From Gonocerus acuteangulatus (taxonomy: Eukaryota > Arthropoda > Insecta > Hemiptera > Coreidae), in the NCBI GenBank assembly GCA_946811695.1, contig OX328123.1:17326213-17390212 (forward strand): DNA of 64,000 bases. The letters run 5' to 3'. Below, in pieces: positions 1-15,800 of this stretch. The notes beneath the pieces are model-generated. The model had not been told where the DNA came from. It saw only the letters and a list, made by a program, of their open reading frames with translations, and searched no databases. Every line of letters begins with the position of its first letter. Within the stretch, counting starts at the first letter, position 1. The translations under genes were made by a program, and so were the position numbers.

Positions 1-1222
1 AGACTATGACCCGTAAAAAAGAGGGTTTCCGTTCGTCAAACACAGCGACTCCACTTTTCGCAGAATTAAAACTTAAAATTTTTTTCAGATATTTTAAAAT
101 CCTACATGAAACTTATGACATAAAGAATTGAAAAATATTAATTTATTTGTTATTCATAAATTGTAGAAAATGACATTGATTTGGCCCGTCCTAAAGTAAA
201 AACCCCTATTTTTTTACCCTTAATAGTAAAAATAATTTGTGTCTAGTAGATTTAATGGAAATGTTAACAAAGCAACATGAAGTCGTTTAAAATTAATTAT
301 TAAATTAAGCTTAAAGAGCAGATGGTTCCAGTAAATCTCTCGAATCCTAAAGATTATCTTCCTTAATTGAACCCTGCTCCTGGGCCTATGAACGCAGCTT
401 ACGTCACTTTTCCTGGCAAAATCCCGTTTCCCAACCTTTCATTCCATATTTTCTTTGCATCCCAGAGCACAAATACTTTCCTCCCAAACCCACCCAGAAA
501 ACCCCGTCTGGAAGGCTCAAGAGATATATGCCTCGTGACACTCAAACCGACTGAAGGACATAAAAAAAAATTTCAATTTAGGGAGTGTCAATATTGATTG
601 GTTCCTTCCAAAAGTGTTATGATCATGGGGGTGGGGTCTCTCAGATTACTGGAGAATATTTTTACTGGGGGATAGTTCCAACCAGTAAAAAAAATATTTT
701 TATTTTTAGAAATATTTTCTTTATTTATTGATTATGGGCATTAAGAAATTTTCTTACGATTCTAGCTGTGTCGAGTAGAACTGCTCGAACTTGAATATTA
801 AGTGTTCCTCTGACAATTTTAGATATTTGGTGGCACTGACTGTAGTATTCGGTATCAAACCATTGGTCGAAATAATAACTGCAGTAAAGTCAGTTTCCGA
901 AAATAATATGATCATTATTATTGTTGTTATTATTGTTATTATTTCTTATTCAATTTTTTTTGTCGTATTTACTTATTTATTATTTTTTATTTAGTTATTT
1001 TCATTTATTTTATAATTATTTATTTACTTATTTATTATTTTGTATTTAGTAATATTCATTTATTTTATTATTATTATTTATTTACTTATTTATTTTGTTT
1101 TTTTTTTTAACTTTGTCAATCGTATTAATCAAGTCTGTATATATTACTAGTATATTTGTGAGCAGACGTAACTAATGTACTTAAAAATGCACAGATGTTA
1201 AATAGACGTATTATTTATAATA

Positions 1223-1265
<43 letters not shown>

Positions 1266-1335
1266 TTTTTAAATCCTGGTCGAATCATTCTAGGAAAATG
1301 TTAAACCGTACAACTTTTCTTTTTTTTTCATTTAA
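1..1335. other. AT-rich DNA without recognisable gene
   Basis: No open frame here has recognisable protein character; the short frames near 367-597 and 791-994 are low-complexity or unremarkable. The stretch from about 900 to 1110 is built of TTATT-like runs. An A-run at 1225-1261 could be the tail of a retroposed sequence, but I cannot define its body or a target duplication. Confidence 0.6.
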
Positions 1336-1640
1336 TATCATTTATCGGGTCGTCTCTTAAGTAATGTAGGTTTTTAATATTGTGTATTTTTATGTTACCA
1401 CATTTTCAATTTATTTTTGTTTATTATAGCACTAAATACGCTTCTATTAATCATGTTTTTTTTATGAAACTTATTTTTGCGTTTCTGAAATATCATTTGA
1501 AATTAATCGCCCAAGACTTAAGCCAAGTTTTGCTTTGGGATTTCGATAAAGGAGAAAATGCTGCTTGAACTTATCGAAAAATTGTAGAAATATATGGCAA
1601 ACAATTTGATTAGTGAGCGAATAGTGGAGCGGTGAAACGA
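1336..1640 (+). pseudogene. mariner transposon remnant, 5' end and N-terminal transposase
   Basis: The stretch at about 1337-1370 (GGGTCGTCTCTTAAGTAATG) looks like a mariner terminal repeat. From about 1480 the DNA aligns by eye, over some 150 bp, with the second mariner relic near 39.0 kb, sharing TTTGCTTTGGGATTTC. Broken frames read pieces of a mariner N-terminus such as KGENAA, RKIVEIYG and SERIVER, followed by the conserved GAGNRK segment at the array start. Frameshifts and stops are present. The rest of the transposase is missing; its sequence continues directly into the 105-bp tandem array. The helix-turn-helix identity follows from the mariner family; inactivity is inferred from the breaks. 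Confidence 0.65.
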
Positions 1641-2060
1641 TTTGGAGCGGGGAACCGCAAGGTTGAAGACTAGCCTCGTACAGGTCGACCAACAGAGCTT
1701 GACGACCAACTCCTGCATGCTGCTGCTCCAGCATACCTCTTTGGATTTGGAGCGGGGAACCGTAAGGTTGAAGACTAGCCTCGTACAGGTCGACCAACAG
1801 AGCTTGACGACCAACTCCTGCATGCTGCTGCTCCAGCATACCTCTTTGGATTTGGAGCGGGGAACCGTAAGGTTGAAGACTAGCCTCGTACAGGTCGACC
1901 AACAGAGCTTGACGACCAACTCCTGCAGGCTGCTGCTCCAGCATACCTCTTTGGATTTGGAGCGGGGAACCGCAAGGTTGAAGACTAGCCTCGTACAGGT
2001 CGACCAACAGAGCTTGACGACCAACTCCTGCATGCTCCTGCTCCAGCATACCTCTTTGGA
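1641..2060. repeat. 105-bp tandem array, 4 units, made of mariner coding DNA
   Basis: Four near-identical 105-bp units start at 1641, 1746, 1851 and 1956. About 85-90 bp of each unit aligns with mariner transposase codons in the copy at 38.8-39.0 kb, with shared blocks such as CAGGTCGACCAACAGA and AACTCCTGCA. Units differ at only a few bases (CCGCAA/CCGTAA, GCATGC/GCAGGC). Because 105 is a multiple of three, frames on both strands stay open across the array (142 aa forward, 192 and 171 aa reverse). This is an arithmetic effect and not evidence of a protein. Confidence 0.9.
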
Positions 2061-3287
2061 TTTTATTTAAAATTTGAGCTCTTATATTTAATTTATGCTA
2101 TTATAGTTGTATACATTTTATTTAAATTGTAATTTTGTTTCTATTTTTTTTTGTATAGTTTATATATAGTTTATTTCCACATTAAATGTATTATTATGTA
2201 TGTGTTAGTGTTTATTTTTTGTATTTTGAATACTTTATTTAAACCTATTTATTTTTCTTTTATATTAATATTAAACTTTTACTAATTATGTGAGCAAATC
2301 ATCTTGCTGTTGTTAAGCTCCGTAAATGTATAAAGAAATTAGAGCTATCGCTCATTTACCGTATGTATCTTCATATATGTATAATTTTTTTTTTCTTTTA
2401 ATCCTTCTGTATATAAATTCGTATTACCTCTTCAACCCAAAATTTCCGCTAAAAGCATTATTTATTTATTTATTTTAATAAAATATGTATTATTAAGATA
2501 CCACAAGACTGACCCCTGACTATATGTACTTTGGTAATTATGAAGACATATGTAATTGTAAATAATTCGGAAGTATGCAATCCAGGAGAGGAGAAGCATC
2601 AAAAGATGAAGAAGCATCGTATAAAACAGTTGAATATTCAGATCCTCTGGCACCTAGAATTTGCATTTGATCGTAACTTCTCCACCTTGAGCTTTATGTC
2701 AAGCGCTAAGAGTTTCCACACAGAATTTCCGATGCGCATTGCCGTCCTGAGAGACGAGGGACTTTTCAGTCAGCTGGTGTATTAACGATTATTATAATTT
2801 CTTACTCAATTATTTTGAATATGTTTATTCTAGTTGTGTATACGAATACTTCTTGCATAATAAAAACCTGTGTGTGTGGTTGTGTTAGGAGCGGCTTCAA
2901 AATTGAAAATAAAGTCCTTATATTAAATATTCTACAATTTAGACACAATGATTTTCTTCTTGCAATAAATAAAAAAATAAAAATAAAGGCAAATAAATAT
3001 TTTATTATTTATTATTGTCGCAATTCGTCATTGTTTATTTTCTATACATTAAATTAGGAAATCAATTATTTAGTTTGATTTAATTATTTATTTTATATAA
3101 TATTAATATTTTTTGTAATTTTAATTTTGTGTATTTTATTTTTATTATTATTATTATTCAAAAATTGAATATACTGATTTTTTTTTTTCTTTTTTTTTTT
3201 ACCCTTCATACAGATTTCATTGATTATTTTTATGTGAGCAAATCACCTTGCCGTTGTGAAGCTCCATGAATAAATAAATAATAAAAA
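2061..3287. other. AT-rich DNA with two LINE-tail-like motifs
   Basis: No gene is visible. Two similar segments end at about 2345 and 3285; each has TATGTGAGCAAATCA, then CTTGC-GTTGT and AAGCTCC, and the second ends in AAATAAATAA. They look like 3' ends of the same LINE or SINE family, each preceded by AT-rich DNA. The frame at 2531-2785 shows no family resemblance. Confidence 0.4.
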
Positions 3288-3890
3288 CCCCAACTCGCAG
3301 GAACTGTGTCATATTAGGGCGTTTTTATTCATATTCCCAGCGTTATTAGTAAAGGAATAGAAACAGGTATTAGTAGGTTTTGCTGCTCTTTTGTAGAACT
3401 ATCGCTTATGAAAACACTATTGAAAATACGTTTCTCATTTTCATACCTCGTAACACTAAAAAACTAAATTTATTGTTAAATTTGATTAAAAACTGAGCTA
3501 AACAAAGAAAAAAACCTGTTCGAAATCCTCGACAAACCTGACACTTGTTTGTTGGTCCCAATTTGACCCTCCATAATGACCTTAATATCCCTTTTATGCT
3601 ACCTTTAGCCAAATCCCTCTACCGCAAATTCCATTCGAACCTACACGGCCATCCTAACTCCTTAATAAACTCTCTATCCTCCCAGCACATTCCTTACAAC
3701 CCCATTCGTCGACTTAAGCGCAATTGGCCAAGAGATCAAATCTAGAATGTGTATAACTGTGAAAAAAAATCTGTCTGTGTGTATTACAACTGTGTAGCTT
3801 CCCACCTCATGTGCATTCATGTCAATATAATCTAGCAATAATTTACTAGAAATGTATCTTACACATTGTTGTAAATTCCAAATAAATGAA

Positions 3891-3956
<66 letters not shown>

Positions 3957-4500
3957 TTGGAAACACATATTTCTCCTATTGACATCCCCTCTTTGAAAAT
4001 AACTTTAGGCCTTTTTTTGTAGATAATTTTGTAGTTTGTAGTCGAATGGTGGTCCTTCCGATGACTACTATTTCCTAGAGGTTTTCGAAAAATTTAAGAA
4101 TATAACAAATATTTTATTCTTTGTCTAACACTTAGAACCACAAATTTAAATATCGTATTTAAGATGATTTTAAATCACTGGAACAATCTGAACTGAATCA
4201 GTCGTTTCTGAACACCCAAACCGAAATTAGACAGGAAAACTACTCATATATACTTTTCTAGTAAAAAGTTACAGATGTCGCTCTAAAAATGGTTTCATTT
4301 GTTTTTCTACGTTAGAAAACCTATAAACCTTATATCTGCAAACATATTAACGGGAAAACTTAAGCGCTACGATATTTTCGAGCGAATTTCACCTCAAAAC
4401 ATTGTTACGGTAGATCTAGCTTGTGAGCTCGACATTACGAACTGCAGGATTTTTGTACCAAATTTCATCAATATCACACCATTTATGGGGCAGCTGTAAA
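3288..4500 (+). mobile_element. decayed HINE-B copy, split by a jockey insertion
   Basis: The left part (3288-3555) begins with a degraded HINE-B head (CAACTCGCAGGAACTG, then a mutated TTAGCGCGGTT equivalent) and includes an AACTGAGCTAAACAAAG block also seen near 14710. After the jockey insertion the element resumes at 3954 with ACACATATTTCTCCTATTGACAT, the counterpart of the HINE-B internal TTTCTCCGATTGACATCGCC. It continues to the ATTTTTGTACCAAATTTCATC segment at about 4450. It is older than the other HINE-B copies and lacks a clear 3' hairpin. Confidence 0.6.
3556..3953 (+). mobile_element. 5'-truncated jockey-like LINE (3' end of ORF2) with poly-A
   Basis: The frame to about 3745 reads the C-terminal tail typical of jockey reverse transcriptases: LTLHNDLNIP, then RRLKRNWPRDQI before the stop. 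A 3' UTR and a poly-A tail of about 55 nt follow. The insertion is flanked by TTGTTGG at 3549-3555 and 3954-3960, a short target duplication that places it inside a HINE-B copy. It is nearly the same in sequence as the copy at 24989-25411. It carries no functional domain and is a dead 5'-truncated insertion. Confidence 0.8.
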
Positions 4501-4874
4501 TTGAAATGAAGTATTTACATATACAGGGTGTCCCAGTATATGTGTCCACCCCCTTTTTCTCCTAGCGTTGTTGGAATTTCGAAATGAAACTTGGTAGGTC
4601 TTAGTTATGTTGTATGAGGTTACTTTTGAAGGTTTAGTTGACTTTGTAACATTCTCCAGTTTTTCTGCAGCGCATCTAACTCTTGATTTTCTAATGGTGG
4701 CAGGTATTTTTTATAACGAATTTTGATAGAAAATTTAATTTTAAGACTAATTTATTCCAAGACATCTTTTGATCCGACGCACCGTTTGCGCGTAAAACGC
4801 AAAAAGCTGAAAAATATCGCCCTTTTGTAGACAAATTCCTATTTATCACTGAAACCAAGCCTTGTACGTAAAAA

Positions 4875-7996
<3,122 letters not shown>

Positions 7997-8863
7997 AAAC
8001 ACCTCAATGTAAACGTTGTAGCCTATTAATTTTCCTTTCAGATGATACCAAGATCAAAGTTGTAGATTAAATATTTAACGGGGTATTATGAATGAAAACA
8101 AAGGAAAATTTTTTTTTTAGGTTTATGATATAATAATTTCATATGGAAAAATAAATTTATTCTGTTCTGTTTTGTAATAAGTTTTATATACTTTTTTTCA
8201 TAAAGTATATAAGTACTTTTTTTTTTATTGTTTATGTGAGCTACTTTTTTTTTTCTATTCATATCGATTTTCTGAATTGTTACTTTTTAAAACTTTTAAG
8301 GTATATTTTTCATTCATAATATCCCGTTAAATATTAAACCTACAACTTTGATCTTAATAGGCTACAACGTTTGTATCGAGGTGTTTTTACGTAAAAGGCT
8401 TGGTTTCAGTGATAAATAGGAATTTGTCTATAAAAGGGCGATATTTTTCAGCTTTTTTGCGTTTTACGCGCAAACGGTGCGTCGGATCAAAATATATCTC
8501 AGTATGAATTAGTCTTAAAATTAAATTTTCTATCCGAATTCGTCATAAAAAGTACCTGCCGCCATTAGAAAATCAAGAGTTAAATGCGCTGGAGAAAAAC
8601 TGGAGGATGTTACAAAGCCAACTAAACCTTCAAAAGTAACCTCATGCAACATAACTATGACCTACCAAGTTTCATTTCCAAATTCCAACAACTCTAGGAG
8701 GAAAAGGGGGTGGACACATTTACTGGGACACCCTGTATATAAACGAAATCGGCATAGGAGTTTTAACACTTAGAGGATTTTAGAAATGATGAAACGAAAC
8801 TACAATTTATAAAAATTATTTCGTTTAGAGCCTTCTGCTCAAATTCAGGAACATAAATATGCT

Positions 8864-9275
8864 TTAGGTCGATCCAAGAAACCTACGTAATGTACTGTAC
8901 AACATAAAGTCTCCTTTTTCGTACATTGCCACTGGGCATGCACGAACGCCAGCGGACACATTTTTGTAACGCTTAGGTCTACCTGACAAACCTACGTAAT
9001 GTACTCTATAACATACATTCTTATTTTTCGTACTTGGCCGCTGCGCTTGCGCGAACACCAGCGGATGCTTTTTTGTGACACCTTTGTTGGAACTCCTAGG
9101 ACCACCCGACAAACCTATGTAAAGAGCTGGTATAACATATGGTCTTCTTTTTCGTACATGGCCACCGCGCATGCGCGAACACCTTCTTGTAACGCTAGGT
9201 CCACCCGAAAAACCTATGTAATGACCTCTATACCATACAGTCAGCTTTTCGTTCATGGCCATACGCAAACCCCAC
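8864..9275. repeat. diverged ~115-bp tandem repeats (about 4 units)
   Basis: Units begin near 8864, 8972, 9093 and 9207 with a GGTCNACC...AAACCTAYGTAATG core, followed by a CATAYNNTC...TTTTCGTACATGGCC segment and, in the first three units, CGCATGCGCGAACACC-like sequence. Spacing is 108-121 bp. The repeats sit between the foldback element and the first HINE-A copy. The reverse-strand 188-aa frame across them is repetitive and I do not call it a gene. Confidence 0.75.
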
Positions 9276-9375
9276 TGCACATGCGCCAACACCGTTGCGC
9301 ATGTGCGAACACTACTGTGCATGCGCGAATGCCCGGGCGCATGCGCGAATGCCCGGGCGCATGCGCGAACGCCAG
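9276..9375. repeat. 20-bp minisatellite rich in GCGCATGCGC palindromes, 5 units
   Basis: Five 20-bp units of the form NGCGCATGCGCGAAYGCCNG, with the last two most conserved. The core GCGCATGCGC is a perfect palindrome and matches the binding-site consensus known for NRF-1 in animals. It is a conspicuous CpG-rich island in AT-rich DNA. Whether anything binds here is unknown. Confidence 0.85.
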
Positions 9376-9384
9376 CGGTCACTT

Positions 9385-10425
9385 TTAGCACTTTCCTCCG
9401 AAGGAAAGTAGCTATAGAGGTTGCACTCATGACGGAATTTTGAAAAATTTCTTCGAATCTTTATCGATCCTACCTAGTAGACACCGAAAATGACCCCCGT
9501 TAAAATTTATATATATATATGTCTGTTAACACGATAGGGGCCAGAGTTTTTGTTTTTTTCTTCACGAAACGCGGTATATAGCGTTCAAATAGCAAACGAT
9601 TGAACGAGTTCGTTAACCACCAAAATCGGTCCACCGGGAGGGGGGTTTACCCCGGACCCAAAACACTAATTTGACCATAACAGCCGTAGTTTGTGTTATA
9701 TTTCAACGAAACTCGGTATTCGTTATTTTGATCTAAAGAGAGAAATACGTTGTAAAAATAAACTAAATCGGTTTATTAGAAGGGGGGGGTTTACTCGGAC
9801 CCACAATACCAATTTGCCACTGCCAGCCGTAATTTTTGTTACATTTCAACGAAACTTGATGTTCATGGTGGTAATCAACAGAGAAAAATGGTTTGTAAAA
9901 ATAAACTAAATCGGGTTATTTGAAGGGGGGGGGGGGTTTACTCCGGACCTAAAGTACTCATACCGGTCGTAATTTCTGCTGCATTGTAACGAAACGCGGT
10001 ATACGTCGTGGGTATCTCATGAGAAAGAAGTGTTGTAAAAATGAAGTAAATCGGTCTATTGGAAAGGAGGGTTTACTTTAAACTCTGTTTCATTAGAATT
10101 AGCCAGCCAGACGTAGGTTCGCAAAGCCGCCGCGAGGAGCGCTATCTTCCACTGTATCCTGTTCCTGCGACAGATCAAAAGACGGAAAATGAAGTTTTTG
10201 TCTATTTATTAAGTAGTACAGTATCATGTATAAACATAACTCTGGAAGCAAATTATTTACAAAATTAATAATTGAACAGTTCTCATAAGAAATGTAAATG
10301 AGCAGAACTATTCACGTTTTTATTTTATTTATATAGGTTATTTACAGCAAGTTATTCAGTAATGTAGTCTACACTACAAAAATTCTGAGGAAAGTGCTTA
10401 GTTATGCAGCTCCTGCGTGACGGAC
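9385..10425 (-). mobile_element. HINE-A copy, full length (1.04 kb)
   Basis: Read on the minus strand, it starts GTCCGTCACGCAGGAGCTGC at 10425, with CTAAGCACTTTCCTC just inside. It ends at 9385 with hairpin CTTTCCTTCGGAGGAAAG followed by TGCTAA. The interior has about 3.5 tandem units of roughly 140 bp, marked by AAATCGGTNNATTAGAAGG at about 9624, 9766, 9909 and 10049. A short (TA)n lies near 9510 next to the conserved TGTCTGTTAACACGATA. There is no coding capacity. It is directly followed, in the same orientation, by another copy. Confidence 0.85.
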
Positions 10426-10440
10426 TTTTTTGTAACGGTT

Positions 10441-11498
<1,058 letters not shown>

Positions 11499-11588
11499 TT
11501 TTTTTCCAGTTTATTCACCGTTAAAGCATATCTTACGCTAATAAATAGTGACCCAACTATTAACATTTTTTTCTTTTGTATCCTGAAG

Positions 11589-11917
11589 ATCGATGAATAA
11601 AATTCCAAATTACCATAATCCTTAAATTTATTAAAAATGGCTCTAAATGTTTCGCTTCATCGGATGCATCTTTAGGAGCCTAAAAACTAACTACAGCACG
11701 ATTAACGTAGGCTTATTTTCTGCTACAACTGTCACGTCTAACTGCAAAGTTTATGGCCTAGTAACTATTAACAGTTATGGATAGGCCATTTTAGCAGAAG
11801 GAGCGCCTAGTTCCATTAAGCTGTACTTAGTGATTTTAGGCTCATATGGTGGGAAACATGTAGAGCCATTTTTAATAAAATTCAGGATTATATTAATTTA
11901 GAATTTTATTTATTGAT
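11589..11917. mobile_element. MITE-like inverted-repeat unit
   Basis: Imperfect terminal inverted repeats of about 65 bp bracket a 329-bp unit. Both arms share ATAAAATTC-AAATTA, TATTAAAAATGGCTCTA and ATGTTTC. I could not find a convincing target duplication and there is no coding frame. The superfamily is unassigned. Confidence 0.5.
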
Positions 11918-12543
11918 ATTTTGCACACGCATACAAATACATTATTTCTATAAATATATGCAAATTATATTTGTTTATATATTTACATTATAAATATAAT
12001 AATCTGTAAGTTGGAGTGAAATACAGAAAGAGGCAAATAGAGTAGGAACGGGGCACAAGAAGAGCTGTCAAATAAAACCTCTCCACCTTTATCGATCCTC
12101 TAAAAGCTTTTTACTAGCACAATCGTTTTTTTTTATTCTTCGATTCGACAGAAATTCGCCAAGAAAGGTAAGTGGCCATTTCTAATATCGGAATTCTTCT
12201 TGTTTCCCCATGCTTTCAAGGATCTGTCCGAACAATTTTACCCAAGAAATGTTGGAAACGTAGTTTCAAAATTCAATTATGTTCTATTATGAGAGTAGAA
12301 ATGTTCTACTAGAGATGTTCCACATTCGCACTGCCTCCAAAAAAATTATTTTTGTCATATTTTATGTTTTATTCTCTATTTGACCTTCAAATGACCTCGA
12401 AAGGTTTTTTTAGATCAAATATTGATCTGTATTGTTTATTTTCATTTTTATGCCTGCTTTTTATAAAAATGTAAATTATTCATACCATTAATGAGCCCCC
12501 CCCCCCAATTTGTGTGACCTCATATATCTAAAAACAATTCTTA
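11918..12543. other. no gene seen
   Basis: Mixed AT-rich sequence with a C-run at about 12497-12506. Nothing in either strand resembles a known family. Confidence 0.5.
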
Positions 12544-12551
12544 TCCGATAT

Positions 12552-12978
12552 CAGAGATGGGCATAATTTTATTTATACATAAAAATACGAATTTATTCGT
12601 ACTTCATATATTTGTGAATACGAATATAAATAAATTCCTACTTCATATATTTGTGAATACATATATAAATAAATTCGTATTCATAAGTGTGAATACGAAT
12701 TTATTTTTATTCACATATATTAAATATAAAAATACAAATAAAATTTTATTCGCAAATTTTTCTGCGAATAAAAATAAATTCACAGAAAAAATTGTAAATA
12801 ATCACAAAAAATGTGAATATTTACAAAAAATAAAGTGATTAAAAAAAAAAATCACATTAAAATATACGAATAAAAATTTATTCACATTATAATTTGTGAA
12901 TAAAAATTTATTCACAATAAAATTCGCAAATAAATCATGAATTTATTCGTATTAAGATATTAGGAAAGTTATTGAGGG

Positions 12979-13030
<52 letters not shown>

Positions 13031-13558
13031 GGCGTTTAACGTCTAGGTTATTAGCGCCTAGATTTTTTGTTTACCCCGAGTCCGCCGCGTGACCACCAGC
13101 CATGCTGCAGGGACACAGTTTATCATCTGTACCTCCATAAAAAAAAAAAAAAAAAAAAAAAAAAATCACCTTCAATAACTTTCGTAATATCATCTTAATA
13201 CGAATAAATTCATAATTCACTTGCGAATTTTACTGTGAATAGATTTTTATTCACAACTTATAATGTGAATAAATTTTTATTCGTATATTTTAATGTGATT
13301 TTTTTTGTAATCACTTGATTTTTTGTAAATATTCACATTTTTTGTGATTATTTACAATTTTGTCTGTGAATTTATTTTTATTCGCAGAAACTTTTGCTAA
13401 TAAAATTTTATTTGTATTTTTATATTTAATATATGTGAATAAAAATAAATTCGTATTCACACTTATGAATACGAATTTATTTATTTTCGTATTCACAAAT
13501 ATATGAACTACGAATAAATTCGTATTTTTATTTATAAATAAAATTATGCCCATCTCTG
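12552..13558. mobile_element. palindromic hAT-type MITE with 8-bp target duplication
   Basis: The ends are CAGAGATGGGCATAATTTT and its inverse (AAATTATGCCCATCTCTG), flanked by a perfect 8-bp duplication TCCGATAT at 12544-12551 and 13559-13566. The arms are inverted repeats of about 430 bp of AT-rich sequence dominated by GAATAAATTTATTCG motifs, so the single strand would fold into a long hairpin. CAGAGATGGGCA termini and 8-bp duplications are typical of hAT transposons. The loop (12981-13165) holds a T-run, a non-AT-rich insert and an A-run. The 93- and 80-aa frames within the arms are low-complexity artefacts. Confidence 0.85.
12981..13165 (-). mobile_element. SINE-tail-like insert forming the loop of the palindrome
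   Basis: The segment is bounded by a T-run (about 12981-13026) and an A-run (13139-13165). Near its left side, the reverse strand reads GGCGCTAATAACCTAGACG, a variant of the GGCGCTAATGG tail shared by several SINEs in this window. The remainder (CCGCCGCGTGACCACCAGCC region) is unassigned. The A-run on the other side may belong to the palindrome arm. Confidence 0.4.
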
Positions 13559-13566
13559 TCCGATAT

Positions 13567-14203
13567 TCTTTTTTCTAGAAAGGGTTTTTTAAAAAATATT
13601 TTTATTTCCCGGTATATTTTACGTATTAGTTATTCTTAATAGTGTTAATATCTATTACAATATAAACAAGCTATCATAATTCTTTGTGATAATTTATGAC
13701 ACTAATATTAAGCCTAATATTGTGCAACTAAACCCGAAGGTGTCGCTATGAGAATGGAGTTAAATCCCCAAAAATCAGTTATCGGAACTATGGTTTCGGC
13801 GTCAAGAGCCAAATTATCATCACGTGTCGGATTCCCAACCAGAAGATTCTAAACAAGTTCTGACCGTAAATGTCCTTAACCATTCAGGATAATAGTAAGA
13901 TAACGCCCACCTTGAAAGACTTGGGCTTATCATTACGCCTTGAAATTTAAATGAAATTTGCATTTAAACATTTTTCGTTACGATTTACTGCCGAGTGAAT
14001 CACCTCGCGTGTTCTTCCTTATTGTTTCCCATTCTATGAGAAAAATGACTAAGTTTTGGATTTAAACACGTGTCCATTTTACTAGAGGAGTTCTTTATAT
14101 TGATATCCGAAATTTGCTAAATACTAAAACCCCTAAACTAAATTAGGGACGATTAAGAAGAGCAACTTCTTTATCAAACTATTTCCAGTAAGAAAAAGAA
14201 AAA
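13567..14203. other. no gene seen
   Basis: AT-rich intergenic sequence; no open frame of note and no clear repeat family. Confidence 0.5.
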
Positions 14204-15383
14204 GTCCGACTCGCAGGAACTGCGTCATCTTAGCGCGGTTACGTGCATCTCGAAAAAAATGGAATAGATTAGCATCACAAATCACAGGAAACTGACTGTA
14301 GTCAACTTACACAGCAGCAGATACTTCTTAATCTGTATAAGTCAATACAATTATGAACTGAAAACGTACTTACTCTTCGACTACTGCTGACAAGGCCCTA
14401 TTCTCAACAACCAACAATTCTTTGTTATTTTAAGTATCTTGTTTTACTTGCAAATTCGTATTACTGTTATAATCAACTGTAAATATGTGCTTCTTTCTAT
14501 AAAATAATAAATAACGATAACTTCAGTTGGAGGCTATTAGGAAGGTTAAATAGATAGAATTCAAAACAAACTACGTCATCATGATTAGCCACAGCCATCT
14601 TGATTACCACAGCCACTCCAAATACTAATACCTTTCACCGTTTCTTAGCTTATTTTACTACAGTATTAATTTTACGGATAAATGCATTTAAAAACAAAAA
14701 ACAACCAATTAAAAAGTGAGATAAACAAAGAGAAAACCCCTTTCAAAACAACAAAAGAAACACTTTTTACGTTTTAAGCGCTTATATCTCTGATTTACGT
14801 TGCCCATCGAATATTGCTTCAGAAACTTTTTTGTAGAGAATTTAGTAAACATTTGAATGTTTACCTTCCACTTACTTCATGTCTATTTATAAATTTTTTT
14901 TTTCAGATACTTCCTAAACTCCAAATATAACCACCATTTAAACATAGTAGTTGGGATTAATTTCCGAGATGTAGAAAATATTTCAATTGAATCCCGCGAT
15001 TCTAAGTACTCACAAAAAAATAATGACTTAGAAAAACATTGATTCCACTTATCTCAGAAACGGTTAAAGACATCGCCTTCAAAATGGTTTCATTCGATTT
15101 TTAATGTTAGGAAACCTATAAAACAAGTACCTGCAAGCATATAAACTCAAAAACGTAAGCGTTACGATTTGTTTTCGTCGAATTTCGCCCCAAACACTAT
15201 CTTCCAGTGGGCGGATTCTGCTGGTTAACGAACTTGACCTTTCAAATCAGATGTCAGATTTTTGCACCAAATTTCATCAAAATCGGGCCATTTTTGAGCT
15301 TGCTAGAGCGCGAACAGACAAGCGTCGTGAGGTCAACCTCATAAGCGGGTTCTCCCTATGGAGGTAGGGAGTAACCGCGCTAA
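14204..15383 (+). mobile_element. HINE-B copy B2 (1.18 kb)
   Basis: It starts GTCCGACTCGCAGGAACTGC with TTAGCGCGGTT inside. It ends with GCGGGTTCTCCCTATGGAGG, the TAGGGAGTAACC side of the hairpin, and GCGCTAA. Near the 3' end it keeps the GGCGGATTCTGCTGGTTAACG, ATTTCATCAAAATCGG and GCGAACAGACAAG segments, but the (TA)n is absent. This makes it a useful microsatellite-free allele of the family. No coding frame. Confidence 0.8.
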
Positions 15384-15598
15384 AAAGACCATAATTGTAT
15401 TTATTTATAAATTTAATTAATTTTAATTCATATTTTTCTCTCATAATTGAATGGAACTTCTGTACTTAAAAATCATAACAATCAAAAATTGAGTTGAGAT
15501 ATAAAAATATATAAATTCATTACAAAAATAATGTACAAATATATAAAGAGAAAAGTAATACAAAATCAATATTTGCATACTTTAACCTAAGAGCTTTA

Positions 15599-15601
<3 letters not shown>

Positions 15602-15658
<57 letters not shown>

Positions 15659-15691
15659 ATTGGTCTGTTTTTTTCCTTTTTTCCTGACCTA

Positions 15692-15761
<70 letters not shown>

Positions 15762-15800
15762 GGCGCATCGACATCTGGGCTATTAGCGCCGACCTAAAAA
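15602..15800 (-). repeat. (TA)n, long poly-T, and a SINE 3' tail
   Basis: (TA)n covers 15602-15653. A T-run at about 15696-15759 is followed by ACGGCGCATCGACATCTGGG and TTAGCGCC. On the reverse strand this is the GGCGCTAATAGC...CGCCGT plus poly-A tail of the tRNA-derived SINE family; only the tail (about 40 bp) is present. Confidence 0.7.

Noticed and set aside
1471..2070. Overlapping frames of 142-192 codons on both strands
   Set aside because: They arise from a 105-bp (3 x 35) tandem array lacking stops; the same DNA is open in several frames.
8864..9430. 188-codon reverse open frame
   Set aside because: It runs through diverged tandem repeats and into the HINE-A 3' end; its protein is repetitive without family likeness.
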